Shown here in pieces: positions 8,194-16,920 of a DNA stretch of 64,000 nucleotides. The stretch is taken from NCBI GenBank assembly GCA_963811775.1, contig CAWESO010000004.1, forward strand, positions 199,334 through 263,333. The letters run 5' to 3'. The translations under genes were made by a program, and so were the position numbers. Under the pieces are notes generated by a model. The model was not told where the DNA came from. It was given only the letters and a program-made list of their open reading frames with translations, and made no database searches. This stretch comes from Chersky-840 sp963811775 (GTDB lineage Bacteria; Actinomycetota; Acidimicrobiia; Acidimicrobiales; UBA8190). Numbering within the stretch: the first letter of the stretch is position 1; every line of letters starts with the position of its first letter.

Positions 8194-9186
8194 ATGGCTC
8201 ACTCAAAGGCTCATGGTCCTTTGCTGCTCCTCGTGTTGAGCGCGACCGCCGGGTGCTCCACGAGCGTGGGATCAGCTTCCGTCACCACCGTGGCCCCCCC
8301 AACGGTCATCACATCGGCGGCACCCTCGACCACGGTCACGCCGACGCCACTGCCGACTACCGCCATGACCGGAGTGCGAGTCGTGAGTTACCAAGGGGTC
8401 CATGTGGATGTGCCCGCTGGTTGGCCAGTGGTAGACGGCATGCATACTGGCTTCTGCGACGGCCCATTTCCCGACACACCTACGGCCTTTGTCGGGCCAC
8501 AGCAGAACGGAGCACCGAGCTGTCCAGCCCAACTGCCCGGCGCGTCGGAGCCTGGTCGGGACGGCGTCTGGCTCCAACCAGGCGACGCTCCCTCGGACGC
8601 AACGCCGGTGACCACGTCCTCGGGTCAGACGGTGCTCGTAGAGGCCGCCGAGTCGAGCAATCGCTACCGGCTTCTTTGGTACCACCACGTCTTCGTCGAG
8701 ATCGGCATCGGCCCTGACCCGAGCACGGCACAGGCGATCTTCGACTCGATCGGTTTCACACCAGGTGCGGCTGACACCCTGGCGGCGGGTATATGCCGAC
8801 GCTCCGCCGACCCCGACGCGATGCCCAAGCCCGAGCGGCTCCTGGAACGACTTGTGCTGGACGAGGGCAACATCACCCTGGATCCGCCCAAACCGTCGGA
8901 TCAGCCGGTGATGTCAGCGGCGCAGGCTTGGAGCAAGAGTGAGCCAAAGGAGTCATTTGAGCGGTACCGACTCATCTTGACTCGCTTCTCCGCCACGTTC
9001 CCAGCTCGGGAGAACCCGGACGGCTCCTTGACGCCGCTCACCCAGAATGAGCTTTCTTGGGTCATCTACTCAGCACCGTACAGCTCGACGGTCGCCGGAT
9101 GCGGTGGTTGGGGCGTCACGGTCTACGATGCCGCTACCGGCCAGGGCGGCGAACTTGTTTCGAGCGGGTACTCGCCCGCGCCGTGA
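8194..9186 (+). CDS. Secreted lipoprotein of unknown function
   Basis: 330 residues from ATG 8194. A hydrophobic stretch (LLLLVLSATAGCSTS) with lipobox TAGC predicts lipid attachment at the cysteine about 20 residues in. A low-complexity Thr/Pro/Ser linker follows, then a globular extracytoplasmic domain with several cysteines (GFCDGPF, CPAQL, CRRS, AGCGGWG). The frame is open 32 codons upstream, but the lipoprotein signal defines this start; the ribosome binding site is weak. I do not recognise the domain. Confidence 0.75.
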   Translation: MAHSKAHGPLLLLVLSATAGCSTSVGSASVTTVAPPTVITSAAPSTTVTPTPLPTTAMTGVRVVSYQGVHVDVPAGWPVVDGMHTGFCDGPFPDTPTAFVGPQQNGAPSCPAQLPGASEPGRDGVWLQPGDAPSDATPVTTSSGQTVLVEAAESSNRYRLLWYHHVFVEIGIGPDPSTAQAIFDSIGFTPGAADTLAAGICRRSADPDAMPKPERLLERLVLDEGNITLDPPKPSDQPVMSAAQAWSKSEPKESFERYRLILTRFSATFPARENPDGSLTPLTQNELSWVIYSAPYSSTVAGCGGWGVTVYDAATGQGGELVSSGYSPAP

Positions 9187-9570
9187 TGGGCGGCGTCCGC
9201 CCCAGCCCAACAACCGCCGAGATTGGCTCACCGACCACGCGGGATTGCGCCACCTCGCGATTATGGGCGCGTGACCCCCGGGCGCCGCCCAGCTCCACGG
9301 GAACACATTCGGAATGGCCAGACTGGGATGAGGGGTAAACCGATATAGCGTCCATTATGGGTGCTGGGACATGGACGGGGGGTCTGACGTGTTCCGGAGT
9401 GGACATGGAGCTTTAGGTCGTCCCGGAACGAGCTGTGAGTTTCCTGCACGCTCGACAACGCCTCAGGGCTCCCGGCCGTAGGTACTGCATGGGAGTCATA
9501 GTCTCGATCAGCGCCAGCGTCCAAGTGCTGGGCTTAGTGTTCCGTCCGCGTGTTGTCGGGGGAATTCGAT
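9187..9570. other. Intergenic, no feature seen
   Basis: 384 bases between two lipoprotein genes. No frame shows coding composition or a family motif, and no terminator-like hairpin with a T run was found. It presumably carries the promoter of the downstream lipoprotein. Confidence 0.4.
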
Positions 9571-10848
9571 GTGACGATGACCGAGGACGCTCGTAGCAGG
9601 AAGTCTGGGCTCACAGTTCGAAGTGTAAGACCGGTCGCACTCGCGGCTCTCATCGTTCTTGCCGGGTGCGGCCCGGGCGCTCGGGGGTCACAGGCGACAC
9701 GCCCCTCAGCCCCGGCCACGTCTGCCAGCAGTGTGGCGTCCACCAGCACCATGACATCCACCGCTGAACCTGGTTCAGCCATCCCGGCCGCAAACGTCCT
9801 CAGCTTGCAGATGTTCAGCTCCAGCGCCGGGATCGCTGTCGCCTTCATGCCGTCACCGCCCTCACATGGGTATTGCTGCACGGGCGCCCCGGCCCGACAC
9901 CGTGATTACCTCGTGGCCACCAGCGACGGAGGAACGAGCTGGCGTATCACCGGCGTGCTCCCTGCCAAGGTCAATCCCGCACAGTCCTATGAGCTACAAC
10001 TGGCGTTTGGTGACCCAAGCGAGGGATACGTCCAGAGCTTCGACCCGGCTGCGACCCTGTTCACCGACGACGCTGGCCAGACCTGGTCGTCGCTGCAACC
10101 TCCTGGGCGGCCCACCGCCATCTCGCTTCACGGGCAGGTCCTGTGGGTCGTCTCGAACTCCTGCCCGACGACGACGCCAGCGGCGTTGTGCCCATCCCGT
10201 CTCCTCACCTACCAGCTCGGACACCTGACACCCGCCACCGAGCTGCCAATCCCGACCGAAGGAGTCGTCGCGTCACCAGGAATCTCAGTCAGTACCCGGA
10301 CAGCCACACTCCTGGACCGTCTCGGACCCAGCTCGGCCGTCGTCGAAGAGGGTTCCGAGGGGGCGCCGTCCAGCCTCCTCGTCACGGTCGATAGCGGCCG
10401 GCACTGGACGGTCCTCAGCAACCCCTGCGAAGGTCTCAGCCCGGCCGGCCTCGTCGCCCCGGCCCCAACCACTTGGGTTCTGTACTGCGAGCTCGATGCC
10501 GGGATGAACCAGGGGGCGACCCGCCTTTACACCACGAGCGATCGGGGGACCACCTGGACGCTCACCGCTGAGGGCAACGTCGAGGGACCCACGCTGGGAA
10601 CCATCGGTGACGGGATGGCCGGTGATTTGACCTTGAGCGGCGACGGTCGCGTTCTGTGGCTTCTCGGCTCTGTCGAGGGCATCTCCAGCAGTACTGACGA
10701 GGGTTTCGACTGGACGACGGCGCCCATCCAGACCGGCGGCTACGACACCGAACTTGCCGCTGCCGGACCGGCCAACGCCTGGTTGCCCCTCCCCGGAGTG
10801 GGCCTGTACCGCACCACCAACGGAACGAACTGGAGCAAACTCAGCTGA
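9571..10848 (+). CDS. BNR/sialidase-type repeat lipoprotein
   Basis: 425 residues from GTG 9571, with GGGGGA 7 nt upstream. The signal ends in the lipobox LAGC (LIVLAGCGPG). The body carries repeated Asp-box-like motifs: TSDGGTSWRI, TDDAGQTWSS, TVDSGRHWTV, TSDRGTTWTL, STDEGFDWTT and RTTNGTNWSK. This is a beta-propeller of the BNR / Ycf48-like type, here anchored outside the membrane. No catalytic sialidase residues can be assigned, so a structural or binding role is more likely than hydrolysis. Confidence 0.8.
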   Translation: MTMTEDARSRKSGLTVRSVRPVALAALIVLAGCGPGARGSQATRPSAPATSASSVASTSTMTSTAEPGSAIPAANVLSLQMFSSSAGIAVAFMPSPPSHGYCCTGAPARHRDYLVATSDGGTSWRITGVLPAKVNPAQSYELQLAFGDPSEGYVQSFDPAATLFTDDAGQTWSSLQPPGRPTAISLHGQVLWVVSNSCPTTTPAALCPSRLLTYQLGHLTPATELPIPTEGVVASPGISVSTRTATLLDRLGPSSAVVEEGSEGAPSSLLVTVDSGRHWTVLSNPCEGLSPAGLVAPAPTTWVLYCELDAGMNQGATRLYTTSDRGTTWTLTAEGNVEGPTLGTIGDGMAGDLTLSGDGRVLWLLGSVEGISSSTDEGFDWTTAPIQTGGYDTELAAAGPANAWLPLPGVGLYRTTNGTNWSKLS

Positions 10849-11268
10849 TCGACCCGGTTGGTGGGTCATGGGCCACGTTCGCTTCTATGGCCTCGTGCAC
10901 AACAATGCGGCGAGCCCAACTGGGGCGCCCCCGACCTTCTGTGTTGAAGGGGTCGATATCACACCCCGCTACCGGGTGCCGGACTCTTAGCCTCGGACCA
11001 AACGGACGTGGCGGCTACCATTCACGCTGGCGGCACCTCGCCGCCCAAAACCACCTGGCATTCCCGGTCGGACCAGGACTCCCCCCTGCCCCATCGGCGT
11101 GCATCGGACGGAGTACCAGTCTGTTCGTCGGTCTCCTCGTCGGCACCCCCAGCTGGATAGATCGGTGGCCCTCTGGCAAACGCCTTGGATCTGCAAAGAG
11201 GGATATTCGACCGGTCAGGAGAATTCACGAAAGCAATTTGTCGAAATCGCGAGTGGAAGGAGATCGCG
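10849..11268. other. Intergenic, no gene recognised
   Basis: About 420 bases with only short frames of poor coding quality on both strands. No repeats or RNA genes were seen. Confidence 0.4.
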
Positions 11269-11403
11269 ATGTTTTCGAACCCCAACAGGGGTTTCCGTCG
11301 TCTACTCATCTCGTCCGATCAAGACTCATTTCCCAGGTCAGGGGCCGAATAGCAGCTGCAGACGCTGCGCGACGGTATGCGAAAGCTCCTGGATGAAGGA
11401 TGA
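11269..11403 (+). pseudogene. Short open frame with strong ribosome binding site and in-frame TAG
   Basis: ATG 11269 is preceded at ideal distance by AAGGAG. The frame reads 27 codons to a TAG at 11350, then continues as QLQTLRDGMRKLLDEG to a TGA at 11401. The second part looks like a genuine amphipathic helix end. The simplest reading is a tiny gene broken by a nonsense mutation. A 27-residue leader peptide is the alternative. No family is recognised. Confidence 0.3.
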
Positions 11404-11448
11404 CAGGGGCCTTTGGGAAGCTGCGATGGGCTCCCGTGCAGAGGGCGT

Positions 11449-11823
11449 TCAGTGGCTCAGCGCCTCAACGAGCCCATCAACGTCGGCGACCGTCACCGTG
11501 AGAGCCGAGTGGCCCTTGCAGCTGAGCGGTGATGGGACCTTCTCCGCGAAATGGACGCAAACTCCAGCTTCGTGTTCGTCCCGAAAGTCAAGCCGTCATC
11601 GACGAATGACATCCGAGCCCCGATGGCGGTCCACCACCGATAGTCCCGTGTGATGTGAGCATCCATCACGTTCGCGAGCGGGTCTCCAGCCGTAGGAACC
11701 CATAGGTCGTCTGAACATGCCGTCGTCGGTGATGGTGACACCGTCTTTCGATGGCCGAACACCAAAGGTGAGCCACATAGGCACGAACTTCATGCCCAAC
11801 GCGTAAGGAAAGAGTCGGTTCAT
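11449..11823 (-). pseudogene. Frameshifted conserved hypothetical protein
   Basis: Three consecutive pieces in different frames make one plausible protein. From ATG 11823: MNRLFPYALGMKF..., DGVTITDDG. After a shift near 11700: GDPLANVMDAHITRDYRWW and MSFVDDGLTFGTN. After a second shift near 11560: GVCVHFAEKVPSPL, HSALTVTVADVDGLVEALS, with a stop at 11449. From memory this arrangement resembles a widespread actinobacterial conserved hypothetical protein of about 125 residues. Two lesions in one short gene argue for a real pseudogene, though sequencing error is possible. Confidence 0.65.
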
Positions 11824-11853
11824 TGCATACGGCTTCTGCAAGCCATCGATGCG

Positions 11854-12588
11854 TTACGGAAATGCCACGTTGCAGGCATCGGGATTGGAGTTGAAGTCAT
11901 TGCTGGAGCTATAACCCGAGTAGTCACCAATACCGTTAACCCAGACCTGTCCGTTTGAGTCGTACTCGATCACGTAGTTGCTTGTAGCAGGAGCTGCTCG
12001 GAGCCAGGGACCGCCGTGGCTGTTCGCGGTCGTCAACAGTGCGTAGTTGACCTCGTAACTGGCGCCGCTCCAAGGGGCAAGCAAGGGAGGGTAGGACCCA
12101 TTTTGTGCCCTATAAGCCTCCAAAGCTGTTTCGAGAGATTTTGCGTCGGCTCGGCATGAGGCAACTTGAGCATTTGTGGCGTTTTCCACAGTGGACTTGA
12201 CAGCAAAAAAGAGACCCCACGTCAGCATGACGGCGACAAGACCCACAATCCCAATCACCAACCCTGCCAACGCGACGCCGTCTCCACCTTGCCTGCCTGC
12301 GGATGAACGAATCTGTCGGCGTGCGACAATGCCAAAGGTGATCGCCAGCAGTGAACCCAGGCCTGCGAGCCAGATGATGGACAAGACAAGCGAAGCAATG
12401 GCGAGGCCATTTGTCGGCCGTGCTCCTCCAGGGGGGTAGTAGTACTGCGGTACCCCCGGGAACGGTGCTACGGCGGTCTGACCCATGGTGGGTGGCGGTG
12501 AGGACCAATAGCTTGGGTGCTGTTCAGGTCGATACCATTTTCCATCGGACGCCTGCCACCAGCCCGGCCCCTGCGATACGTCACTCAT
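11854..12588 (-). CDS. GPGWWQA-tagged membrane protein with C-terminal pseudopilin-like domain
   Basis: 244 residues. The N-terminal tag MSDVSQGPGWWQASDGKWY is a DUF2510-like motif. A Pro/Tyr-rich linker follows, then two membrane helices of the DUF4190 kind (NGLAIASLVLSIIWLAGLG; GLVIGIVGLVAVML). The C-terminal region SCRADAKSLETALEAYRAQ continues into GSYPPLL, like the helix and loop of type II/IV pseudopilins. The first 13 residues are identical to those of the protein at 15570-16580. It is probably a surface-exposed envelope protein. Function unknown. Confidence 0.8.
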   Translation of the reverse strand: MSDVSQGPGWWQASDGKWYRPEQHPSYWSSPPPTMGQTAVAPFPGVPQYYYPPGGARPTNGLAIASLVLSIIWLAGLGSLLAITFGIVARRQIRSSAGRQGGDGVALAGLVIGIVGLVAVMLTWGLFFAVKSTVENATNAQVASCRADAKSLETALEAYRAQNGSYPPLLAPWSGASYEVNYALLTTANSHGGPWLRAAPATSNYVIEYDSNGQVWVNGIGDYSGYSSSNDFNSNPDACNVAFP

Positions 12589-12792
12589 CCCCGCTCCCCG
12601 CCCCGTCTCGCTTGGCCCACGGTATCCCCAGGGAGGAGGGGGCGCGTGAGGGAACCCGCCCAGTCCGCGTTGCTCACCGATCTCGGAAGCAGAGGGGCGG
12701 GTCCGCGACGATAGGGGTGTGATCTACGTCACGTTCATCGTCGCGGACCAAACGGAGGGTCTGTCATTGAACCCTTCGCGGTCGACTCTCGG

Positions 12793-13122
12793 GTGACGTG
12801 GCCCATCGTCTCGCCACGGGGCTACAGGGAATACCTCGCGCCTTACATTGGCAAGGGGGAGGTCGCCCAAATCACTCACGCCGCAGACGGCTATGCCGCA
12901 TCGTCTCGACAAATCAGCGGCATGGTTATGACAATCAAGACGCTCTACGGTGAAAAAGGACTCTGGCCGGGACGTGACTTCGGGGGATGTCCGATTCCGG
13001 GCTCAGGCCGATTCTTCACTGCGAGCGAGGCCCTTCGCTCGGAGGAACAGAAAGACGGACTGGAGTTCATCGGACACCTAGTCGACCTCGACGTGTCGAC
13101 GGAGGACAGTCCCAGGGTGTGA
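12793..13122 (+). CDS. Hypothetical protein, start uncertain
   Basis: 109 residues from GTG 12793, which lacks a ribosome binding site. The same frame is open upstream, where GGAGGG at 12754-12759 lies 6 nt before an ATT at 12766. That ATT would add nine residues and could be a rare AUU start. Sequence features: GYREYLAPYIGKGEVAQ and ISGMVMTIKTLYGEKG. Soluble, no family recognised. It could be the tail of a gene whose 5' part was lost to a frameshift. Confidence 0.4.
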   Translation: MTWPIVSPRGYREYLAPYIGKGEVAQITHAADGYAASSRQISGMVMTIKTLYGEKGLWPGRDFGGCPIPGSGRFFTASEALRSEEQKDGLEFIGHLVDLDVSTEDSPRV

Positions 13123-13253
13123 TCCCCTGTGGCTGCCTCAAACCATCAGTCGCCAGTCGGACATTGGTGAGTTCGGCGCAGCTGCGGGTGCTGGGTACAA
13201 GACCCAGTCGCAGGGCGACTCACTTCGAGGCATTAGGCGTCAGTTGCCGAGTC

Positions 13254-14093
13254 TTACGCCCCGCCCCAAGTCCCAACATAGGTATCCGATGGAACGGTCA
13301 GATTCAATCCGCTCAAGGAACCGGTTCCTTCGAGGCTCGCTGGGAGGGCTCCTGTCATGACCGGAAAGCACAGTTGCACCAAGACATGGTGTTGTGCACC
13401 GAGCGTCGCTGTTGCATGGACGTCAACCGTGTCGTAACACGGCGGCGCGACCGGTTCGACCGTATATCTATCGCCGGTCTGGTCCACCATATGTAGGTCC
13501 ACTGGCGTGAAGCTGACGGTCGAAGAGGTGGTGTTGTTGAACTGAACCACCAGATAACAGTTCGCACCTCCCCCGGTGTATTCAGCACCGAAGAACCCGC
13601 ACTGGTCGGCAGGGTCCTCTTGCGCGAACTCGCCGGGCGGAACAACCTGAATGCTTATGCCGTTCACGGGCGCAGAAGCCGGTGATGGTCGAACACCGGC
13701 GGCACTTGGGAACGTCGAGGTGGACGCCGGGCTAGTCGTCGAGGAGGACGTCGGGACTCCGTTGGACCCTTGCGTATCCTGTGTCGGCTGTCGCTGTGGT
13801 CCCGGGCCGTTGACGGCGGCGATGATCAGCCCAACGACCAGCGCTGCACCGATTCCCCCGCTCAATAGTCGGCGGTTCGACCACCACGGCGTCCGGCTCG
13901 AAGGTGGAGTGAGGTCGGTGGTCAGCTGATGGAGTGCTTCCAGGGTCGTGGCGTCGAGTGCCTGCTGCAGGCGCTGCTCATGCTCGTCTGGCTTCAGCTC
14001 CCCTATCGCGACCGCGTTGTTGAGGATCGCAATAGCCTGATCGCGATCGCCGTCAGATGCCCTTCGGGAGGCCGTACCCGTCCCCGGTGCCAT
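13254..14093 (-). CDS. DUF1707-domain membrane-anchored protein
   Basis: 279 residues from ATG 14093; an in-frame GTG at 14129 has no ribosome binding site. The N-terminus is DUF1707/SHOCT-like (DGDRDQAIAILNNAVAIGEL ... EHEQRLQQALDA), followed by one membrane helix (GGIGAALVVGLIIAAV), a Ser/Thr/Pro linker, and an extracytoplasmic beta-rich domain resembling DUF4352 (NCYLVVQFNNTTSSTVSF). Such proteins in actinobacteria are usually of unknown, possibly envelope-stress, function. Cysteines in the outer domain (CGFF, NCYL, PCYD, LCFP) may form disulfides. Confidence 0.8.
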   Translation of the reverse strand: MAPGTGTASRRASDGDRDQAIAILNNAVAIGELKPDEHEQRLQQALDATTLEALHQLTTDLTPPSSRTPWWSNRRLLSGGIGAALVVGLIIAAVNGPGPQRQPTQDTQGSNGVPTSSSTTSPASTSTFPSAAGVRPSPASAPVNGISIQVVPPGEFAQEDPADQCGFFGAEYTGGGANCYLVVQFNNTTSSTVSFTPVDLHMVDQTGDRYTVEPVAPPCYDTVDVHATATLGAQHHVLVQLCFPVMTGALPASLEGTGSLSGLNLTVPSDTYVGTWGGA

Positions 14094-14263
14094 TTCACCC
14101 ACCGACTCACCATCGGCGTTACGGGCCACTGGCTGAAGGGAGTGATTGTTCGTAGCTCACCGGCTGCCCGGCGCCCGGAGCATCGAAGCGAAACGAGGCG
14201 TTGATCAGGACTTGTTGGGGGCCACGGTGGGAGGCCGTTCCATTGCCATCCCCAGTTATGCGC

Positions 14264-14578
14264 CTACTCGATTAGTTCCAGGCTGCCGTCTTCGTAGAGA
14301 TAGAGGAACGGAACTCGATATAACAGGTGGACAGCCTCGCCCTGAGCCACGTCTACTTGAATGCGGGCCCCACTCAACAAGCCACGACCGCCGATGCTAC
14401 GACCCAGGGACACTTGTACCTCGTGCGTTCCAGGCGCGACTGGGAGAACATGGTTGCCCCGGGGTGAGAGGAGCGAGGTCACTCCGTCGATAGTGACAAA
14501 GGTCCTGAAAATGAAGGCGAAGAAGACTGATGCAACGGGCCACCGGGTCCTCACAACGATGGCCGTTTTCTCAGTCAT
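14264..14578 (-). CDS. Small membrane-associated hypothetical protein
   Basis: 104 residues from ATG 14578, where the reading frame becomes protein-like (MTEKTAIVVRTRWP). There is one hydrophobic segment (ASVFFAFIFRTFVTI), then a beta-rich portion containing VAPGTHEVQVSLG, a pattern seen in proteins with PEGA- or DUF2846-like carrier loops. The frame is open upstream, but that part overlaps the 3' end of the neighbouring methyltransferase in another frame and is not credible. Function unknown. Confidence 0.6.
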   Translation of the reverse strand: MTEKTAIVVRTRWPVASVFFAFIFRTFVTIDGVTSLLSPRGNHVLPVAPGTHEVQVSLGRSIGGRGLLSGARIQVDVAQGEAVHLLYRVPFLYLYEDGSLELIE

Positions 14579-14642
14579 CGACACGTCACACGCCCCTTGT
14601 GGCAGTACACCCACACATGTCGCGCGACGCGCCCGAGTTCGG

Positions 14643-15296
14643 TCACAGAATGACACCCTTGGCAGCGATGAGGCTGCCTTGTGGTCGCTTCTCGTCACCC
14701 CGTGCGGCTCGCACCAACTGCGTGTGTACAACCAAACCCGCCTGCCGGGCCAGCTCGGTGACCCTCTCGGGCGTCACGTCGTAAGTGTCGACAGAGGCAC
14801 CGTCACGATAGGTCACCGTCCTGGGCTCATGTCCGTCTCCCACGTGGAAGCCAACCAGGAAGTACCCGCCGGGCGCCAGGACCCGAGCGAACTCGGTGAA
14901 CACACCGGGGAGGTCCTGCGCTGGGGTGTGGATGGTCGAGTACCAGGCCAGGACTCCCCCCACGGCGGCGTCCGACAGGTCTAAAGCGGTGATGGAACCG
15001 ACGTCGAAGCGGAGACGTGGGTGGTTATGTCGGGCGAGATCGACCATGGCCGGGGACAGGTCAATGCCGAACACGTCCACGCCCAGGGAGTCCAGGTGGG
15101 CAGTGATGCGACCGGTCCCACAACCGAGGTCGGCGACCGGCCCAAGCCCTGCTCCCATGGTCAGCTCGGCGAACGTCGCCAGCATGGTGCGGTCCAGAGA
15201 GGTCTCTCCGCGAAGGTCGGGAAGGAGGCGGGCGTAGTCGACGGCGACGGTGTCGTAGGTCGCCCTCGTAGTGCGTAGGTGATCTGGCTCGTCCAC
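14643..15296 (-). CDS. Class I SAM-dependent methyltransferase
   Basis: 217 residues. Motif I VADLGCGTGRITAHL (around residue 58), acidic motif II GIDLSPAMVDLAR, and the post-motif region LAWYSTIHTP with LAPGGYFLVGFHVGDG mark the Methyltransf_11/25 fold. The N-terminus TYDTVAVDYARLLPDLR is typical of the small-molecule subgroup. Substrate unknown. It stands divergently from the small membrane peptide gene at 15390. Confidence 0.87.
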   Translation of the reverse strand: MDEPDHLRTTRATYDTVAVDYARLLPDLRGETSLDRTMLATFAELTMGAGLGPVADLGCGTGRITAHLDSLGVDVFGIDLSPAMVDLARHNHPRLRFDVGSITALDLSDAAVGGVLAWYSTIHTPAQDLPGVFTEFARVLAPGGYFLVGFHVGDGHEPRTVTYRDGASVDTYDVTPERVTELARQAGLVVHTQLVRAARGDEKRPQGSLIAAKGVIL

Positions 15297-15389
15297 GCCT
15301 TCGACGCTACCGACTCACATTTGGCCCCAATACCGCCCCCCGCCCGAGCCCTTCACCCCGGGGGACGATGAGCGCGTACCATTCGTGGC

Positions 15390-15545
15390 GTGAAGGTCGC
15401 TGTCCTACTAGCCGCGATCCTGGCCTTGTCAGGAGGCTGGAGGGTAACGCGACTCTTCTGGCTAAAGCGTTACGGCCCCGCCTCGGTCCGGCAACGCCTT
15501 GAAGAAGAGCGGGAACTCAACGAGCGCAGGCACCAGGACCAATAG
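15390..15545 (+). CDS. Small single-pass membrane protein
   Basis: 51 residues from GTG 15390. A hydrophobic N-terminus (KVAVLLAAILALSGGW) forms one membrane helix, followed by an Arg/Lys-rich stretch and a charged helix (RQRLEEERELNERRHQDQ). The hydrophobic-then-amphipathic charge pattern and coding-like third positions support a real small protein. No family is recognised. It points toward the convergent GPGWWQA-tagged gene. Confidence 0.45.
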   Translation: MKVAVLLAAILALSGGWRVTRLFWLKRYGPASVRQRLEEERELNERRHQDQ

Positions 15546-15569
15546 CCTGGGACCCCCCCACCGGTGGGG

Positions 15570-16580
15570 TCAGGTGGACTGGACCAAAATCGACGAGATC
15601 GGAGTTGCGCCGTTTGGTGCAACGACAGAGACCGACTCCCGCCACCGAGAGAACGCGACGACGGTGGTCCCCGACTGTCCGTCGAGCGATCCCGAAGTCA
15701 CCACTTCGACCGGCAGGTATGGAGCAGTTGTCGATACGTAGAGAACCTGTGATCCCTTGGCGCCTCCCTGACTGAGGTCGCGAGGAAGTCCACCAGAGAC
15801 TCCCTCAACGTTCTGTCCATCCAGTATGCGGGTGGAGGTGAGGGTGAGTGCTCGCGTCGGCGTCGACTCTGTCAACGCCGAAGAGAGCGTGTCCCCGTCC
15901 ACGATCTGTTGATAGCCAGGGTCGCTCGGCACGAACGATATCCATTTTCCGGCGTACTGCGACGCAAAGGAAGCGGGGAAACCAAACGAGTCCTGCAGAA
16001 ATGCGGCGTCGCCTTGCAGATAGGCATGCCCGGGTTCAACAAGGAGATCCGATTTTCCTTGTGTCCCGCCAGTGGTGGTCTGTTTCCCTTCAGTCGCATT
16101 GATGTCGTAGGTTCCGCCGCCCGGGGGGCCCGTCGTGTTCGTGTTAACAAGGTGCACCGAACCCTGCGATTCGGCGGCTGCCACTGTCACAGCCAAGACT
16201 TGCTCGGCCGTCTTTCCCGACAACCCGTTGCTGCTCCCGCCGAGAACGAAAACAAGACTCACGACCAGGATCACGGCAGTGCCCACTCCGCCCAACGAGA
16301 CGAAAAGGCGCAGACGTCCTGGCCGTGAAGTCGAAGGGGTGCGGTCCGTCCCTTGCGAGCTATAGAACGTTGACGGAATTGAAGGCGCAGTCGACACCTG
16401 TGCACTCCGACTGACTTCCCAGTATGAACCAGCGCCGATGGCAGAAATCCCGGGAGCTTGTTGGGGCGAAGCCTGCGAGACTTGGGCGGGTACACGAAGG
16501 CGGTCGAGATGCGCGTCAGGTGGGTACCACTTTCGGTCCAACGCTTGCCACCAACCTGGCCCCTGGGAGACGTCACTCAT
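15570..16580 (-). CDS. GPGWWQA-tagged membrane-anchored protein with LppX/LprG-like outer domain
   Basis: 336 residues. The N-terminal tag MSDVSQGPGWWQALDRKWYP matches the protein at 11854-12588. After a Ser/Pro-rich cytoplasmic linker comes one membrane helix (VGTAVILVVSLVFVLGG) and an extracytoplasmic domain. The helix start GKTAEQVLAVTVAAAESQGS and the later strands resemble the LolA/LppX-type fold of actinobacterial lipoproteins, but here helix-anchored. ATG 16580 begins the tag directly. The ligand is unknown; lipid or hydrophobic cargo binding is an inference from fold resemblance. Confidence 0.75.
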   Translation of the reverse strand: MSDVSQGPGWWQALDRKWYPPDAHLDRLRVPAQVSQASPQQAPGISAIGAGSYWEVSRSAQVSTAPSIPSTFYSSQGTDRTPSTSRPGRLRLFVSLGGVGTAVILVVSLVFVLGGSSNGLSGKTAEQVLAVTVAAAESQGSVHLVNTNTTGPPGGGTYDINATEGKQTTTGGTQGKSDLLVEPGHAYLQGDAAFLQDSFGFPASFASQYAGKWISFVPSDPGYQQIVDGDTLSSALTESTPTRALTLTSTRILDGQNVEGVSGGLPRDLSQGGAKGSQVLYVSTTAPYLPVEVVTSGSLDGQSGTTVVAFSRWRESVSVVAPNGATPISSILVQST

Positions 16581-16920
16581 GAAGTCCCGTCCTTATTCGG
16601 TCTCCAGAGTTCATCGACGGTGCGATGTGTCAGCTTGAGCCGCCCACGGGCTACCAGGTCAGGAGGGGTCCGAGTGCCAGGGTCCGCACCCACCCCTCGG
16701 GCGTGCCCGGTACCCCAAGATGCGTCGCTCCGACGGTGGAAGGCTTCCTGCCAGACGTCGACCGGTACCGGCGCTTACAGGCCGGTCGTCGCCAGCTCCG
16801 ATCGAGCCTCCAGGGTAAGAGATTTGAAGTCGTATCGTTCACTCACCGCAACCGTCCGACCGAGCGCAGCTACTCCAGATCAGGCATCATGCTGGAGTGT
16901 CGGATTTCGGGGGCAGCGGC
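16581..16920. other. Intergenic, no feature seen
   Basis: 340 bases between divergent genes (GPGWWQA-tagged protein and acetyltransferase). No coding-quality frame; it presumably contains both promoters. Confidence 0.4.
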
